Source: Ailanthus altissimus (Eukaryota > Streptophyta > Magnoliopsida > Sapindales > Simaroubaceae). Taken from it: a stretch of DNA of 64,000 bases. The stretch is taken from the NCBI GenBank assembly GCA_946807835.1, contig OX327695.1, forward strand, positions 26,518,501 through 26,582,500. Direction: 5' to 3'. Of this stretch, positions 12,792 to 25,915 are shown piece after piece. The position numbers and the translations under genes were made by a program. The first letter of the stretch is position 1. Every line of letters starts with the position of its first letter. The notes under the pieces were generated by a model. That model was not told where the DNA came from. It did no database searches and worked only from the letters and a program-made list of their open reading frames with translations.

Positions 12792-14310
12792 ATGTTCTCG
12801 GTGGTGGTAAATGACAGTCTGTTGGTTTTTTCCCAAGGAAAAAAGGGTTGCGCCAAGGAGATCCATGTCCCCCTTACTCTTTGTGTTAGCTATGAAGTAC
12901 CTGAGCAGAAGCTTAAGTTATATTCCTTAGAATTAGTTCACCTTTCATAAAAGGTGTAAGAGACCAAGGTTAAATTATTTGATATTTGCTGACGATTTAT
13001 TTCTATATTCTCATGGCGATGTGAGCTCGGTTGGCTATTTTAAGAAAGTACTAGATGACTTCTTCATGGTTTCTGGTCTGCAGATCAACATAAATAAGAG
13101 CTTCATCTTCTTTGAGAATGTCTTTTATCCTACCAAAGAGGCTATTTTGCAGTTTACTCAATTTCAAACTGGTTCATTTCCTGTCAAATACTTAGGTATT
13201 CTTTTGATCTCTGGGAGACTTAAGAAACACTTTTGTTAGGAGCTAATTAGCAAGATTACTACTAGAATATCTAGTTAGAGTATGAAGTTTCTGAGTTTTA
13301 CAGGGCGGTTACAATTGATAATCTATGTCTTGATGAGTATGCATATATACTGGTGTTCAATGTTTGTCCTCTTAAAGTCTATCATCAAAGAAATTTAAAA
13401 TAAATGTCGCAAGTTTTTGCGGCATGGACTTGACCAATAGAGGAATAAAGGACTAGTGGTCTAGGATGAGATTTGCAAAAGTAAAAAAGATGGATCCAAT
13501 CATCTCTTGAAATTTGGTGGCAGTCACCAAACATATTTGAGATTTGAACGCAGTAGAATTTTCGCTATGGACTAGATGGGTGATTGACAACAAGATTGTA
13601 GGCTCAATTTTTGGTGTATTACAAAGTCAAAGGACTGTAGCTAGACATGGAGAAAAATGTTAGACTTGAAGAGCTAAACAAAAAAGTTATTCAACTATGA
13701 TTTAGGGAATGAGAAATCTTTCTATTTCTTGTGGGATCCATAGATGCATGGGGAATTCATAGTTGAAAAATATCCTAATGTGAACATTAGCCATGCTGAC
13801 ATTCCACGGGATGCCAAGGTTTTTTATCTCTGACAGGCTCGACACTGGACTTTCCCAGATCCCTTGGACAATTATACAGATTATGTTTGGAATCACATAC
13901 GCAAAAACTTCTCTATTTCTTCAAAAGAGGATGTGATCTCCTGAAAGGGAAGTTCTCAATTGTAAGTACATAACGGTGTTTTACTAACTCCACTGTTAAG
14001 GTTGGGTGGTATAAACTAGTGTGGGGCTCTCATCATCTCTATAAACACAACTTTATTACTTTGTTGGCTCTAAGGAACAAGTTATTTACTAGGGAGTAGC
14101 TTGCAAAATGGGGACTCATACCCTCAACTATTTATCCTCTTTGTGGTCGTTGTAGAGAGATAGTCTAACATTTATTCTTTCAGTGCAGGTTTTTCCATGG
14201 AATCTGGCACAAGATCCTTCTGGCTTGCAATATCAACCATCGCCCAGTCAGTTGGCGGCGTGAGGTTTCTTTATTCTGCAAGAAAACCTAAGGCAAATCT
14301 CTCATAAGCA
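12787..14310 (+). pseudogene. LINE reverse transcriptase C-terminal part and zinc-binding domain
   Basis: Continuation of the LINE RT: KKGLRQGDP near 12843, the catalytic block IFADDLFLYSHGD near 12982 (family FADD retained), and FPVKYLGILLISGRLKK near 13170. A zf-RVT-like region follows, with FITLLALRNKLFTRE-type sequence near 14053 and PLCGRCREIV then LFFQC near 14132-14195. Many stops and frame changes prevent expression. Confidence 0.8.
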
Positions 14311-14611
14311 AAATCAGGAGAGTATCTTTTTGTGCATCGATTTACTTCATTTAGAGGGAGCGTAATCAGGCAGTATTCCAAAACAAAACTCCCTCTACCT
14401 CCAATGTACCCCATAATATTAAAGATACTATTTGGATTAGATGTCTAAGTGTTATAAATAGTCAAAACATAAATCACTTAACGAGTAAGTGGTGATTTTG
14501 GTTCTACTTTCTCCTATGGTGTAATGCCTTTGATCTAATACTTTGTCTTTTGTACTTGGTTATTTTCTGATTTTAGCAATAATATTCATTATTATTTACC
14601 CAAAAAAAAAA

Positions 14612-16240
14612 ATTGGTTGATTTCAAAATAATTGATAAAAATTAGACCGAATTGAATTATGCCCACCCAAGCTTGTTGTCATTCTTGAATTTGATTAATA
14701 ACAAAACATCTTGCTAACTGAAACTAGCATATTTTATTTTAGTGCATGGGTTGTGGCAACTAGTAAGAGCGAATAAATTTTCTTTTGAGGGATCAATTGG
14801 ATTACTAATAGCTTTCTAACACTGACAGCACATCCATGCAGTGTTAAGTAAGGACAAGTTTTCAGATCGTTTAAACTCTTAACTTCGGCTCTCTCTCTCT
14901 TTGTAGTAACTATGAGGCACGACCATAAATGAAAGGAAATAGTTGATCTTAGTTAAAAATGTTGTACAATATACTGCTAGCAGCTTAATATAATGTTCAC
15001 GTAACTCGCACAATTTAGCTTTATAGGCCTGTTCTCCTGTTCATTTTGCCAATCAAGCCCATTTTTGAATAAACATTGAGGGACATATAATTCTATTAAC
15101 ATTCCCTTCATTATTCCGTGAGAACTCAACATTTTTTTTTATTATTTATAGTTAGTTCTACCACTAGAGAAAATTATGTGAAAGGACAAATATAAAACTA
15201 AGCCTAAGTTTGTTTTCTTAATTAGAGTCTCTTAGCAGTTTGCACCCACAAATCATAAACTCCTTACTCTCTCTTAATTTTTATTTAATTTATTTTTCAA
15301 AATTATTTATAATTTTGAAATAATAAACAAATAATATAATGACAATGAGCTTGTTATGAGAAAGTGAATAATTGTTGTTATTTCTATAATAAAATATAGA
15401 TGACATATATCACTATATAATATTTTTATTATTTAAATAAAAATCTTAAAATGAATTCAATAAAATAAAATTAAAAAATTGAAGAAAAAAAAAGTGTGGT
15501 CTTATGTGGTAAATTGACTTATAGTTAACATCATCAGACTCAAAATTTTATAATTTATATAATGATAGAGTTTTCTTCAATGAAGTACTAAAGGAGTACC
15601 AAAAGTGAAAATAAGAGTGACAACACCTTCTGCAAATGATGACGGATGGATATGTACCACCACTTTTATTGGCTATATCACTAGTTGGTAATTTTAATGA
15701 TGGTGGCAATGTACCCCAAAATAGTGGCATTATGGTGGCCGCCATTTTTCACTTAATTGTTGACACTCTTTTGGTATTTTGTTGATGAAAACAATCTCAT
15801 CATAGTATAGATATCAAAATTTTAAGTATAATTATATCAATTATGAGTAAATTCGCTACCAATCACTAACCGTTGATAGGCAATGATAGTTATTGGTGAT
15901 ACTTACTAGATTGCTCCATTTTTAATTTTTAATTTAATTAATTTATTATAAATTTTTTGATTAAAATAATAAAATTGAGTAAATAAAAATGTGCCGCATA
16001 TCATTAAGTATATTTAAATTTTATTTAGAGGGTAAATAAGTTATTTAACTATTAAAAGAGTATTGTTGGAATTGGTAATTCAACAATTATGTATAAGTAT
16101 GAATTGAGATAGATACTAAATGAAGAGTCAGCAAAAAGTTTAGTATGCAGTGGTTGGGCAAAGGAGGAGCAAAATAGAAAGTTGGATGCGAGCAAGGGCA
16201 AAAAATGAGAAGCCATGAGCATGGTACTATTCACATGAAA
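14612..16240. other. AT-rich intergenic DNA
   Basis: No supported gene. It follows the A-rich tail of the LINE. The short open frames here match no family I recognise. Confidence 0.5.
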
Positions 16241-16373
16241 CTATTCCAACAGGCTGTCTCATATACACTGCTTCATTTAAGTGTCCATTCAAAAAGGCAT
16301 TATTAACATCAATTTTTTTAATAACCCATTTGTTTATCATTGCCAAACGCAGTACAACCTTTACTGTAGAAGG
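16241..16373 (-). pseudogene. Ty1/copia reverse transcriptase fragment
   Basis: The minus strand reads a short piece of copia RT: a KVVLRLAMINKWVIKKI-type block, then the conserved DVNNAFLNGHLNE and VYMRQPVG motifs. Only about 44 codons are recognisable, with no LTRs nearby, so this is an old scrap. It is unrelated in position to the two larger copia elements in the window. Confidence 0.75.
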
Positions 16374-17202
16374 ATTTATCATAAGATGCGATAATTTATG
16401 AGTATTTTCTATTTTGACTCAATTGATTTCTTTAAGTGAGATTTGGACTCCCACATGCAAAAAATATTTTTGTGTGTACTTGAGTGGAACCATAGGAGTA
16501 TCTTTGTTCTTGTGTGAATAAAAGAAATACTAATAAATCCTTTGAGAGTTCGGACTATTCTTGTATTCCTTAAAAAAAATCTCTTACGAATAATTTGAGG
16601 ATTGAGATGCGACTACTAAGTCCTAAAAGAATAAATAAATCAAACAAAAGAAACCAATTTTTGCAACAGCAAATACAGGTGATAATAAAAAGTAAATGCC
16701 CCTTTCCCATTTCCAAGAATTAGGTTCTGATCTCATCAAAGTTTAGTTTAGAATAGTAGTGGATTCTCTTGAATCCATCTTTTCAAATAGCTTTGTTCCC
16801 AATTGATCATACTCGATTGATTTTAGGCAGTGACAGTGATAGATGCAAACTTTAATTTATGTTATGAGAGAAGTGATAAAAGTTAAATTTATTCTCTTTC
16901 TGAGTCTATAGCAGTTCGTAATTCTAAAAATTATAACGACAAATATATTATGGTTTTACGGTTTACAAAGTTCTATTCGTTTTCTTTTACTAATATGTTA
17001 GAGATGGAACTAGTGAAAGAAAAATACAAAGAGACTCACCAAGAACTCCGACAATGTCTCATGGCTGAGCTTGGAGGAGACAAATTAGGGTTCACAGTTG
17101 CTGGGCTGAATGTTATTTCTGGAGTTTGATCGAAGATAATAGACGTTGTAGGATTGAGAATTTCAGTAATTGTCAGAGATAAGAGAGGGTACGTACGAGT
17201 TT
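16374..17202. other. Intergenic, no gene recognised
   Basis: AT-rich DNA between the copia RT scrap and the minisatellite. It may contain more decayed retrotransposon sequence, but no motif survives that I can name. Confidence 0.4.
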
Positions 17203-17372
17203 AGTCAATTTTTTTTATTTAACTTGTGAATATGTGGTAGTGGTAGTGGTTGAGCCAACTTATTTGACTTAAGCTGAAGTTGTTGAGCCAATTTATTTGA
17301 CTTATGCATAAGTGATAGTTGAGTCAATTTATTTGACTTGTGCAGAAGTTATTGAGCCAATTTATTTGACTT
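17203..17372. repeat. Minisatellite, unit 33-36 bp
   Basis: Four clear copies of TGAGCCAATTTATTTGACTT start at 17251, 17284, 17320 and 17352 (spacings 33, 36 and 32 bp). A degenerate fifth copy lies at about 17203-17235. Linkers between copies are related (GTGCAGAAGTT-like). Non-coding. Confidence 0.8.
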
Positions 17373-19218
17373 AACATAAAAAAAAAAATTAGTGTATGTA
17401 ACACTAAAATTAATAAAGACTTTTTTGTATTGTAAAAATTTATAAATAGGTTCATTTGGAGATGAGAGGTAACACTCATGTGACATAAAAAATATCAAGA
17501 AATAACAACAAAAGAGAAAAAGAAAAATTAGAGAGTGAGAAAAAAAATAAAATATTTATTTTTATTTTTCTATCTTGTATTAAACTCTTAAATTTAACTA
17601 AGAATTTATAGTGTACCTACTATTAAGATAATGAGAAATACTTATAATCTTAATTTAGTTTTCTCTTATAATAAGTTTAGTTTAATGGGTGATTGATAAA
17701 AAATTTATGAAATTGTAATTATTTTTACATAATATATTTTATTTTTAATAGTGTAAATATAAGTTTGATTTGAGCTGTATCAAGTAAATTTTTATATTAT
17801 TATTATTCTTTATTATTTTTTTGCATTACTATTTTATATTTTTTATAAAGTTCAATTTGAGAACAAAAAATAAAAAATCTCTATTTAATTACTTATGAAT
17901 TCTCTTTTTGCGTATTTTTTCCATCACCTCGAATCTGTGACTTATTTCATTAAAAAGAAGATTAGTATCTAACTAGAGGTTAGTTTCATCTTTATTTAGA
18001 CCACTAATCAATCCTCTCAAGCAGCGAAAAAGTAGGAACGAGGGTGTTTAATTCAAAGTAAAACTATCTCTATCCAACATCTTTTACATATATTCTCCAA
18101 GGTCTTTACAGGCAAGAAAAGTTTCATTATCGTGTTAAAAAAGTCTTTTACGTTGAAAATCATTTCTCCACCAAGAATATCTTCTTCAACCACTTTTAAC
18201 CGACAAGAGAGTCCTGATAGAAGTAATTTTCCACCACCACGGCAACTTTTTGTTCCTAGTCATTATATAATTTTATCTCTTCTTTAGGCTTTCAGGATAA
18301 TGGCGCATATGACATAACTTTGAAGATTGATATAACGTGCCTGCATAGAAACAACTCAAACAAGCAATACAGCCACCAAGCACATTATGTGTGGCTTAAT
18401 AATGGAGCCCCCTACAGGTCTCTATTAGTTTCGAATGAAAGCCAGATATAGATTAAACCCGGTAAAATTATGCAGATATTACTGCCCCAAATTCCTCATT
18501 GCTCCATTAGGACTTCACTGAAACCTTCGAAGTTTGAGGCTTTAATTTAGTTGAAAAATCTTAATTAATGCGAGCTAGATATAGTGCTCGAGACTTTGCA
18601 CCATTGGATTCAGATAAACAAGCAAATGTTTTTCCCTTGTGTCAGGGTTGCATGGATAAGTTTGACGACTTTATGGAGAAAAAAAAAACCTGAACTTCAA
18701 TTATAAATTTATAATTTATAGTTCAATAAAAAGTTTCATCTGCATATGGAGAGGGGGCCGGGGTACCTGAGATGAAATCAAGGGATGCGTGACACGTGTA
18801 GGGAGGGGATGTGATGAAGAGAATAAAGTGTCTGATATAAGAGAATAAAAAACAAGAGTTAAAGAGTGGGTGAGTTCTGTCCATCACCATGTCAATGTCA
18901 ATCTTGAAGTACAAAGAAGTTCACAGAAGCCTATTCGATTCAAATAGCAGTGATTAGTGAACTTGGGCATTAGGCCACTGTTCGAATCTTGTTTCATGTT
19001 GTGTTTTTCATAATTACTCTTCCATGGGGCAGCAGTAAAGAGTCAACGTTGAATGAAGTACCCTGACAACTGGCTATTGGCTACTAGCTATTAGCTAGTA
19101 CTAGACCACGATGACAACTCAAATCAATTTGCATGTACATCCGTATTGAAATTTGGAACCTGAGCTATATGTGAATGAACACACAAGGAAGACACAGATC
19201 AACTGAGATCATAATTTT
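17373..19218. other. AT-rich intergenic DNA
   Basis: No supported gene. The stretch is largely A/T homopolymer-rich, with a more complex part at 17900-19200 that shows no recognisable coding frame on either strand. Confidence 0.45.
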
Positions 19219-19989
19219 TAGGACAATTATCAAGAATATCCTTCAGTTAAAGTTTAATTATAAAAAAATTTATATTTTTAAAAAATAATACTAATACTCA
19301 AACATTTAAAAAATATGTAAGAATATCCTCACGTTTATTATGTTAAAATTAATAAATTTTTTATTCTCACATTATGAATATTATATTAAAATTAATAGAT
19401 TTTTTATCATTGCGGATTTGATGATTAAATTACTTTTTTAATACTAATTTTATATTCTTATCTTAATAAAAACTTTAATGAAAAATAAAACAATTAAAAT
19501 ATTTAAATAATAAAATAAAATTTAAAATAAAAATAAATAAAATTAATGATAATAAAATTAAAAAAACAAAAAAAACAATTAAACCATAAACCAACTAAAA
19601 ATAACATAAACTTATTAAAGAAATAAATCAACTAAAAAAAATAAACTTATTAAAAAAATTAAAAAATTAATTTTTTTTAAAAAAAAAGGTAAATGTTTAA
19701 AAAAGTGCAAGCCGTGCTGGTTGCTGTTCAATAAAGGACAGTGCCTTGTTCTGGCTACTGTTGTAGCGGCCAACTAAGGCCACGTACGGGGCAACTATAT
19801 GGTTTTAAGAAATTTTTTTAATTTTTAATTTAATTTATTTTTAAAAGTGTTAAGAATTGAGATTGAAGGGTGAATGACTTTTTTACCCTCAAGTATGTAA
19901 AGCATTTGGATATTGTTGTTATTTTTTAAACATATGAATTTTTTTATAATTAAGTCTTATCTTAAGGATATTTTTAATAATATCCCTAA
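19219..19989. mobile_element. Non-autonomous element with ~95-bp terminal inverted repeats
   Basis: The sequence at about 19219-19320 is repeated in inverse orientation at about 19895-19989. Both arms share AATATCCTT and TTTAATTATAAAAAAATT/CTTAATTATAAAAAAATT, then TTTAAAAAATAA, at roughly 75% identity by eye. Termini are TTAGGACAATTAT and TTAGGGATATTAT. The interior is A/T-rich with one GC-rich patch near 19710-19800 and no coding frame. Size and long TIRs fit a decayed MITE or Mutator-like non-autonomous transposon. I found no clean target duplication. Confidence 0.55.
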
Positions 19990-22185
19990 CTTTTATAATC
20001 GAGAATGATTATGTAGTTAGGTCAGTCTTGTTTCTCTTAAAATTTTGACAATATCCCCATTTTACTTTCTACTTCAAAAGTTCTGTAAAATTCTTATTAT
20101 TCAAAAGGCCTATAATTGGTATAGAAGCATGTCATTACTGAATCTGTTCCAAACTATATTGCTCATTTGGAAAGAGTAGCTGAGATATGGCTTTGCATTC
20201 TCATATCTTTGGAGGGTGATAGAAGCAGAAGCTGTACGTTATTATGGGGGCCATATCCCTAGCATCCCATTTATCCAACAGTAAAAAAAACAAAACAGCT
20301 TAAGCCAAGTCTTGCCAAGATATTATTATAAGGTACCCATCTCTTGATATTTGATAATATCAACCCTTCCAGCTAGCTGTTGCCTAAATTACATCCAAAA
20401 TGTATGTTAAAAGCACTCGACCTTAACATTTTGCCTAAGACAAAAAGCAGCGTGAATCAAGTTTTATTAAGCTCATTAAATCTGCTTTTTCGAAATGGGT
20501 ATGCAGTTATTAGCACATTCTGTTGTAAAAGCATCTTCTTTTTATATTAAAAAAAAAAAACTTAAAAACACAACGATAACATCTACTTGGGTATGGAGTA
20601 TGAGCTTTTCCCATGGCTTAACTAGATTGCCTCGGAAAAAAGAGAAAGTTGAGAGAATTCAAATTTGAAACAAAATTCGAAAAACCAATCGCGTGTCTGA
20701 CAATCACATCTATAGCTTTAGTTTTCAACGGTTTTGCTTTAATGCAAAATCTATCACCTCGGTACCTAACCTGCAAGAAAAGGAAACCTTCTAACTATTT
20801 TTACGTTTTAACCACGTCAAAAGGCTCCTTTGCACAGTGAGTTCAGGGAATCAAGGTCATGTGAATATACACATGCCAGCGGCCATAGCCCTGCTACTGT
20901 GTATGGACGTGTGATTATTAATTATCTGTAATATGTCCCATTGATAGTTTGGACTATGGTTCCTAAAACCCTACTGTAAATTGTAACTTACGCTCATTCA
21001 AGTTTTTTTTTATAGATTTTTCTAAACTATTAATGAAGGCAGAAAATGATTTGGGGAATCAATGATATCTTAGTCTTAGGTCATATACGATATGTTTTCT
21101 TAAAGGAAATTTGCTACAAAGCTAGATTAATTATTGAAAGCCTTATGATTATGCTGGGAAAATGGGTGGTTGATTGCGTGATTGTAAATAATTCAAGGTA
21201 AAACGTCTATGTAGTCTATTGAAAGATCAAGGTTGTGAATTGAAATTGCTAGAGAACAAGTGGAAAAGAAAGCGAAAAAGAGATTGTAATATGGACGACC
21301 ACATATTAAAACTTGTTGAATAAATACACTTTGTGAAAACGATGCAAAAAGGGCTGTGCATGAAAAAGAATATCACTCTCAACTCTCAAGGCTGTCGTGG
21401 TCCTTATTTCATAATTTCACCACCAACATCTCTCTTATTTTTCAACTTAAAGAAAATGTCACCAGTATAAAAAAATCCAGAGATGAAAATGAGGACATTA
21501 GTTATTATGATCCATCTTTTAATGTTCCCTACCTTGAAATTTTTTTAATCATCACTCAATTGGTTACATCTTAAAAACAGAGACAAAGAATGAAAGAAGC
21601 AGCAATGTTTAAGCTCTGCTATGTGTCGCAACTTAGCAGGCGATGGAAGAGAATGCGTTGCGAGAGGAGGAGAAGGGACATTAATGAATGACAGGCACAA
21701 GTTAGAACCAGAAATGGGATATCTCAGAAACAAAAGGGGATTTGAGTCCTTAAGAATATTTTGGTTAAAGAAGTCCTAGAGCTATAGCTGAAGACAAGAG
21801 GCTAAAGCAAGTGGAGAGATATAGGAGCTGCTAGCTGAAGACACAGTTGTTTCAACCTATGAGAGGGGGTTGGTTCTCGTCAGTTCTTCCTTTGTTACTT
21901 TTCTCTTGGGCATCTTACTGTGACGTTCTCAATCCTACACCTACCAAATCGAACTAACATGTAAACTATTGATTACCTCAACGGTTGTTGCGACAATATT
22001 TTGTTGTCATAAGCATAAATATGAAAATTCTAAGGGATAACTTATAAGTTATCACATCTAATATGAAACCAAAAGTGTCTTAGTTCGAATTGTTGTATGG
22101 ATCTTCAAATTCAAACCTACAATCCTTTTTTAATGTAAATATTATTACAATGATAAGGATACCATGCCATTAGTAATACAAAATA
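19990..22185. other. Intergenic, no gene recognised
   Basis: Contains only short open frames without family resemblance. No RNA gene was found. Confidence 0.45.
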
Positions 22186-22435
22186 ATACTGCTACATATG
22201 TGGATAACAGAAAATATGTCACCATATTCACAGATGATGTAGAATATGTTAGAATCCTATACTTTTATACTGTGGCAATAATAACTCTACATATGCGAAT
22301 GACAAAAAGTATACCACTATATGCAAGGATGACATAAAAGGTCATAATATTACTATGTGTGGATGGCATAAAATATGTTAACTATATATGGAGATAACAA
22401 AAAATATGTCAGAGTTCTCTACTTTTGTGGATGTA
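22186..22435. repeat. Degenerate tandem repeat array
   Basis: Roughly 40-50-bp degenerate units built around CTACATATGTGGATAACA and AAAATATGTCA recur about five times, with considerable divergence. Non-coding and likely an old minisatellite. Confidence 0.6.
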
Positions 22436-23430
22436 AAGACCAGAATTGAATCTCAACACAAGATGGGAAAATGCAATCTTGCAATTTTATATATGTATAT
22501 ATATAACAATGATCTTGCAACGTATATTTTAAGAGTTTGAAAAACCTTTTATTCTAGAAATTCTTTATACATGAAGTTACTAATTCAAAACGTGAAACAT
22601 GTCATTGCTGAAAACATAGGAATGGATAGACTCGATTTTAGATTGGTTCAATTCAGAACTAACTCGAAGTCGAGGCAATTGGTTGAACACATATTGCAGT
22701 TGATGGGAATTGATTCTCTCCATAGAATTGAATGAACAGGTTTAATTTGATTCTCATTTCTTATATACTTTTTAGTTTATTTTAATTTTATATTTTGTTC
22801 GATTTAATTTTTTAAAGAGCATAAAATAAAACCAAATTGATTAGTTCTCAAAAATAAAAATTAAAGTAGAACCAAATCAAAACCAAATCAATTCTTTTTT
22901 TCGATTAAGTTTGATCAGTTCAATCGACTCGGTCCAAAAAATACCCACCCTTAATAAAAGAAGCATCCTATATATATCTTATACAATTTCTAAAATTTTT
23001 ATGTCTACATTTTTATTGAATGCAAACATATTCTGCACTCAATTCAAAAATTTGGAATTGTTAGCATATATTAAAAAAAGAAAAAGAAAATTTAGAATGT
23101 GTATTGTAATACAATAATTCACCAATATATACTCCACTTTTTCTTTTTTCTTTTTAAAAAAATTTATAGTAACTATTAGGTAATCTAATAATCTTCAGTA
23201 TACATATACATACAAATAGTAATCTTTAGTATACTTATACATACATACCTCTATATTATATGATAAAATTTATTGATTAATTTTTATATAAATGACATGA
23301 TACAACAAATGTATTCTATAATTTTAAACAAAAAGAGAAATTAAGTCAAATACATCACATGATTTGTACTATATTAAATAAAATTTTACTACATAATATG
23401 TAAAAAAATTGATTTAGTTTGAGATGTTTT
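22436..23430. other. AT-rich intergenic DNA upstream of copia element A
   Basis: No gene seen. It ends with GTTTT, the left target duplication of the copia element. Confidence 0.5.
23426..23430 (+). repeat. Target-site duplication GTTTT, left copy
   Basis: Identical to 29952-29956 directly after the 3' LTR, which confirms the ends of copia element A. Confidence 0.8.
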
Positions 23431-23863
23431 TGTTAGATAATATCTAATTTTTATGTTAGATAATATTCTATTAAAATTAGATATTATCTCTTTAAAGTGG
23501 TCAACATTTAAAGTTTATAGGTGATGTGGTAACTACCTTATTAGATAACGTACATAATAAATTTGATAAATTTATTTTATCAGATAATGTACGTGAAAAG
23601 TGGGTAAGATAATTTTTATCTTGTAACTATCCACTTTCTTGATGGGAGAAAGTGATAAGGTTATTTCTATTTAAAAAAAACTGAGGGTTCCTATTCTAGC
23701 GATAAGAGAATTATGTTAATTTTATGCCTGTGAATCCATCATCAAACTCTCAGCAGGAATAAGATAGAAGACTTGAAGTTATTCATTTACTTGAACAACA
23801 GTAGCTGGAGGTACGATCTACAGTGATTATATTTTTATTAGTATTTACACAAATTGTGTTTCA
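23431..23863 (+). repeat. Copia element A 5' LTR
   Basis: 433 bp, begins TGTTAGATAATATC and ends GTGTTTCA. It contains short internal direct and inverted repeats of TTAGATAATAT at its start. The primer site follows 2 bp later. Confidence 0.92.
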
Positions 23864-23865
23864 TG

Positions 23866-23878
23866 TGGTATCAGAGCC
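23866..23878 (+). other. Primer binding site (initiator Met-tRNA)
   Basis: TGGTATCAGAGCC, the standard plant LTR-retrotransposon primer site complementary to the 3' end of initiator tRNA-Met, 2 bp after the 5' LTR. Confidence 0.92.
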
Positions 23879-25129
23879 ACCTTCATTTTTGTTGTTCAAT
23901 AAATATTTGTGTGAATCTATGTCTCTATTCTGGACATATTTAAAGTATGTTTATATGTATATGTTTACTTCCTGCCTCTCGAAAATCATATATTCATGTT
24001 ATTACTTGACTGAAAGTGAAATAATACATTTTTGTATTATTATAGCCTTTAAAGACAAGGAAGTATTACGTTTTTATATTAAAAAATTATTTTGCTTCAT
24101 TACAAGTCTTATACGCCATTTGAGAACTTGACTTGGTGTTTTGTGGCAGTGTAATTGCTTGACTCCATTAATAGTATTGAAAAGTTTCAATCTGATAAAG
24201 TGATAAAGTACTACCTCTAAGAATTTTGATGGCTTAAGAATTATCACGTGATTATGTCTTTTTAGATTTTTATTATTTTTAAATACAATTAAGTCATATA
24301 TATATATATATATATATATAAAAGGAGGTTAGATATTATGATAATTTTGGACGAGAGACAGTTTGACATTTGTTAAATTACTATTATGTCATGACTTTTT
24401 AAATGAATATATATGATTTGAAAATTAAGTTTTGTGTGCACTGTTAATGTATTTTGTTTTTCGTGATTGTAACATTTTATTAGAAAAAAAATAAGACAAA
24501 TCATTTTGAGTGCATTCTTTATTTAATACACGTTATCGTCATGAAATTTAATTTTCATAAATATTCTAGAGAATTTTTTAAAAAGCATGATGGCTATTAT
24601 TTTGGCAATTTCAAATAGCACATGAATTATGGATAAAATACTTAATTGTATTAATTCTGTGCTTTAATGCCTTAATAATATGATGCATATTGGTAAATTA
24701 ATGTGAGAAATATTATTCTAACCTTAAGAGTAGCCATAGCATCTTAAGCTATGATAATATTTATAAAGTATAAAATCACATATGAAATTATTCAAGTGAT
24801 ACAGTTATATGATATTTATCAATTAATGTTAATTCATTGAAATAATTATTTGGCCCTATAGGAAGATAGTTATTTTAATAAATTTTTTGAAAAATGAGAT
24901 TATAAATAAGATATTTATTAAATAAAATTTTCTAGGCCCATAGGTATGGAAATTCTATTATAGTTTCATATCTTTAATCTCATAAATAAAGTTTATGTAA
25001 ATTCAATGTGTGATACGATCTCTGCTCATAGGAAGGTTTGAATTTACAAATTAAATTTAACATTGGTTAATTCAATATATGGTTTAATTTTACTCATAGC
25101 ATTAATATTTATGTAACTTTTCCTATGCA
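23879..25129 (+). other. Untranslated leader of copia element A
   Basis: About 1.25 kb between primer site and gag without a family-like frame. It is AT-rich and includes a perfect (AT)n tract at 24296-24320. TTTCCTATGCAG directly before the gag homology resembles a 3' splice site, so a spliced leader is possible. Confidence 0.55.
24296..24320. repeat. (AT)n microsatellite
   Basis: About 12 uninterrupted AT units inside the copia A leader. Confidence 0.9.
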
Positions 25130-25915
25130 GTGATTCATAATATTTTTAATGATTCTCGTATTCCAATTCCATGTGGTGATAATTTTTCTGAATGGAAGGA
25201 GAAAATTCTCATAATTTTGGGGTGCATGAACCTTGACTTAGCACTTCGTGAGGATGAACCAATTGTCCCCACAGAATCAAGTACACTAAGTGAAAAGACT
25301 GCTTATCAATCCTGGGAGCGATCCAATCGCTTGAGTTTTATGTTTATGAAGAATTATATTAGCAAGAGCATAAGGGGTTCAATCTCAGAATGTGATAAGG
25401 CTAAAAACTTCATAAGGGTTGTCGAAGAGCAATTTGTAAGTTCTGATAAGGCAAGGGCTAGCACCCTTATGAGGAAGATTTCAGACATGAAGCATAACAA
25501 TTCTACCAATGTGCGTGAACACATTATAGAGATGAGGGACATTGCTGCTCAACTCAAGTATTTAGATATTGACATTTCTAAGTCATTCTTGATTCATTTG
25601 ATTATGAACTCTCTTCCTAAGGAGTATGGTCCATTTCAGATATCATATAACACATATAAGGATAAATGGACTGTTAATGAACTTCTGACTATTAGTGTTC
25701 AAGAGGAGGAGAGACTTAAGAATGAAAAGATAGAAGTTGCCAACTTCACAACTCATGATAAGGAAAATGACAAGAAGCTTAAAGGTGGTCCTAAAGGAAA
25801 GAAAAATAATGTGCCAAAACTCAAGAAAGACAATGATGTTAAGTGATTCTTTTGTAAGAAAATAGGGCACATGAAGAAGGACTGCTTGAAACACAAGAAA
25901 TGGCTCGAAAAGAAA
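25130..25915 (+). pseudogene. Copia element A gag
   Basis: Capsid-type gag with the usual N-terminal FSEWKEKILIILGCMNLDLA block (near 25187) and a charged Lys-rich tail. The frame begins at GTG where an ATG would be expected, so the start codon may be lost. A TGA at 25844-25846 falls exactly on the first Cys of the CCHC zinc knuckle; the rest of the knuckle (FFCKKIGHMKKDC) follows in frame to about 25890. Confidence 0.85.

Larger units (their letters stand above)
8160..14611 (+). mobile_element. Decayed L1-type LINE, split by a solo LTR
   Basis: A plant non-LTR retrotransposon in plus orientation. From 5' to 3' it holds a probable ORF1 C-terminal scrap (8277-8474), an AP endonuclease domain (about 8488-9090), reverse transcriptase (9611-10316 and 12787-13400), an RT-associated zinc-binding domain (about 13970-14310), and an A-rich 3' tail at 14602-14611. 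Many stops and frameshifts make it non-functional. The 5' edge is a guess: recognisable sequence begins near 8160-8280. A 2470-bp LTR insertion interrupts the RT between the palm region and the QGDP block. I did not find a convincing target duplication for the LINE itself. Confidence 0.85.

Noticed and set aside
15548..15745. Minus-strand 65-codon frame starting MAATIMPLFWG
   Set aside because: Looks gene-like for a few residues but no family is recognisable and there is no continuation into further exons.
18723..18914. Minus-strand 63-codon frame as a small gene
   Set aside because: No conserved motif, no promoter or poly(A) context.
18940..18995. Possible tRNA T-arm (GTTCGAATC)
   Set aside because: The flanking bases do not pair as a T stem and no acceptor or anticodon arm can be drawn.
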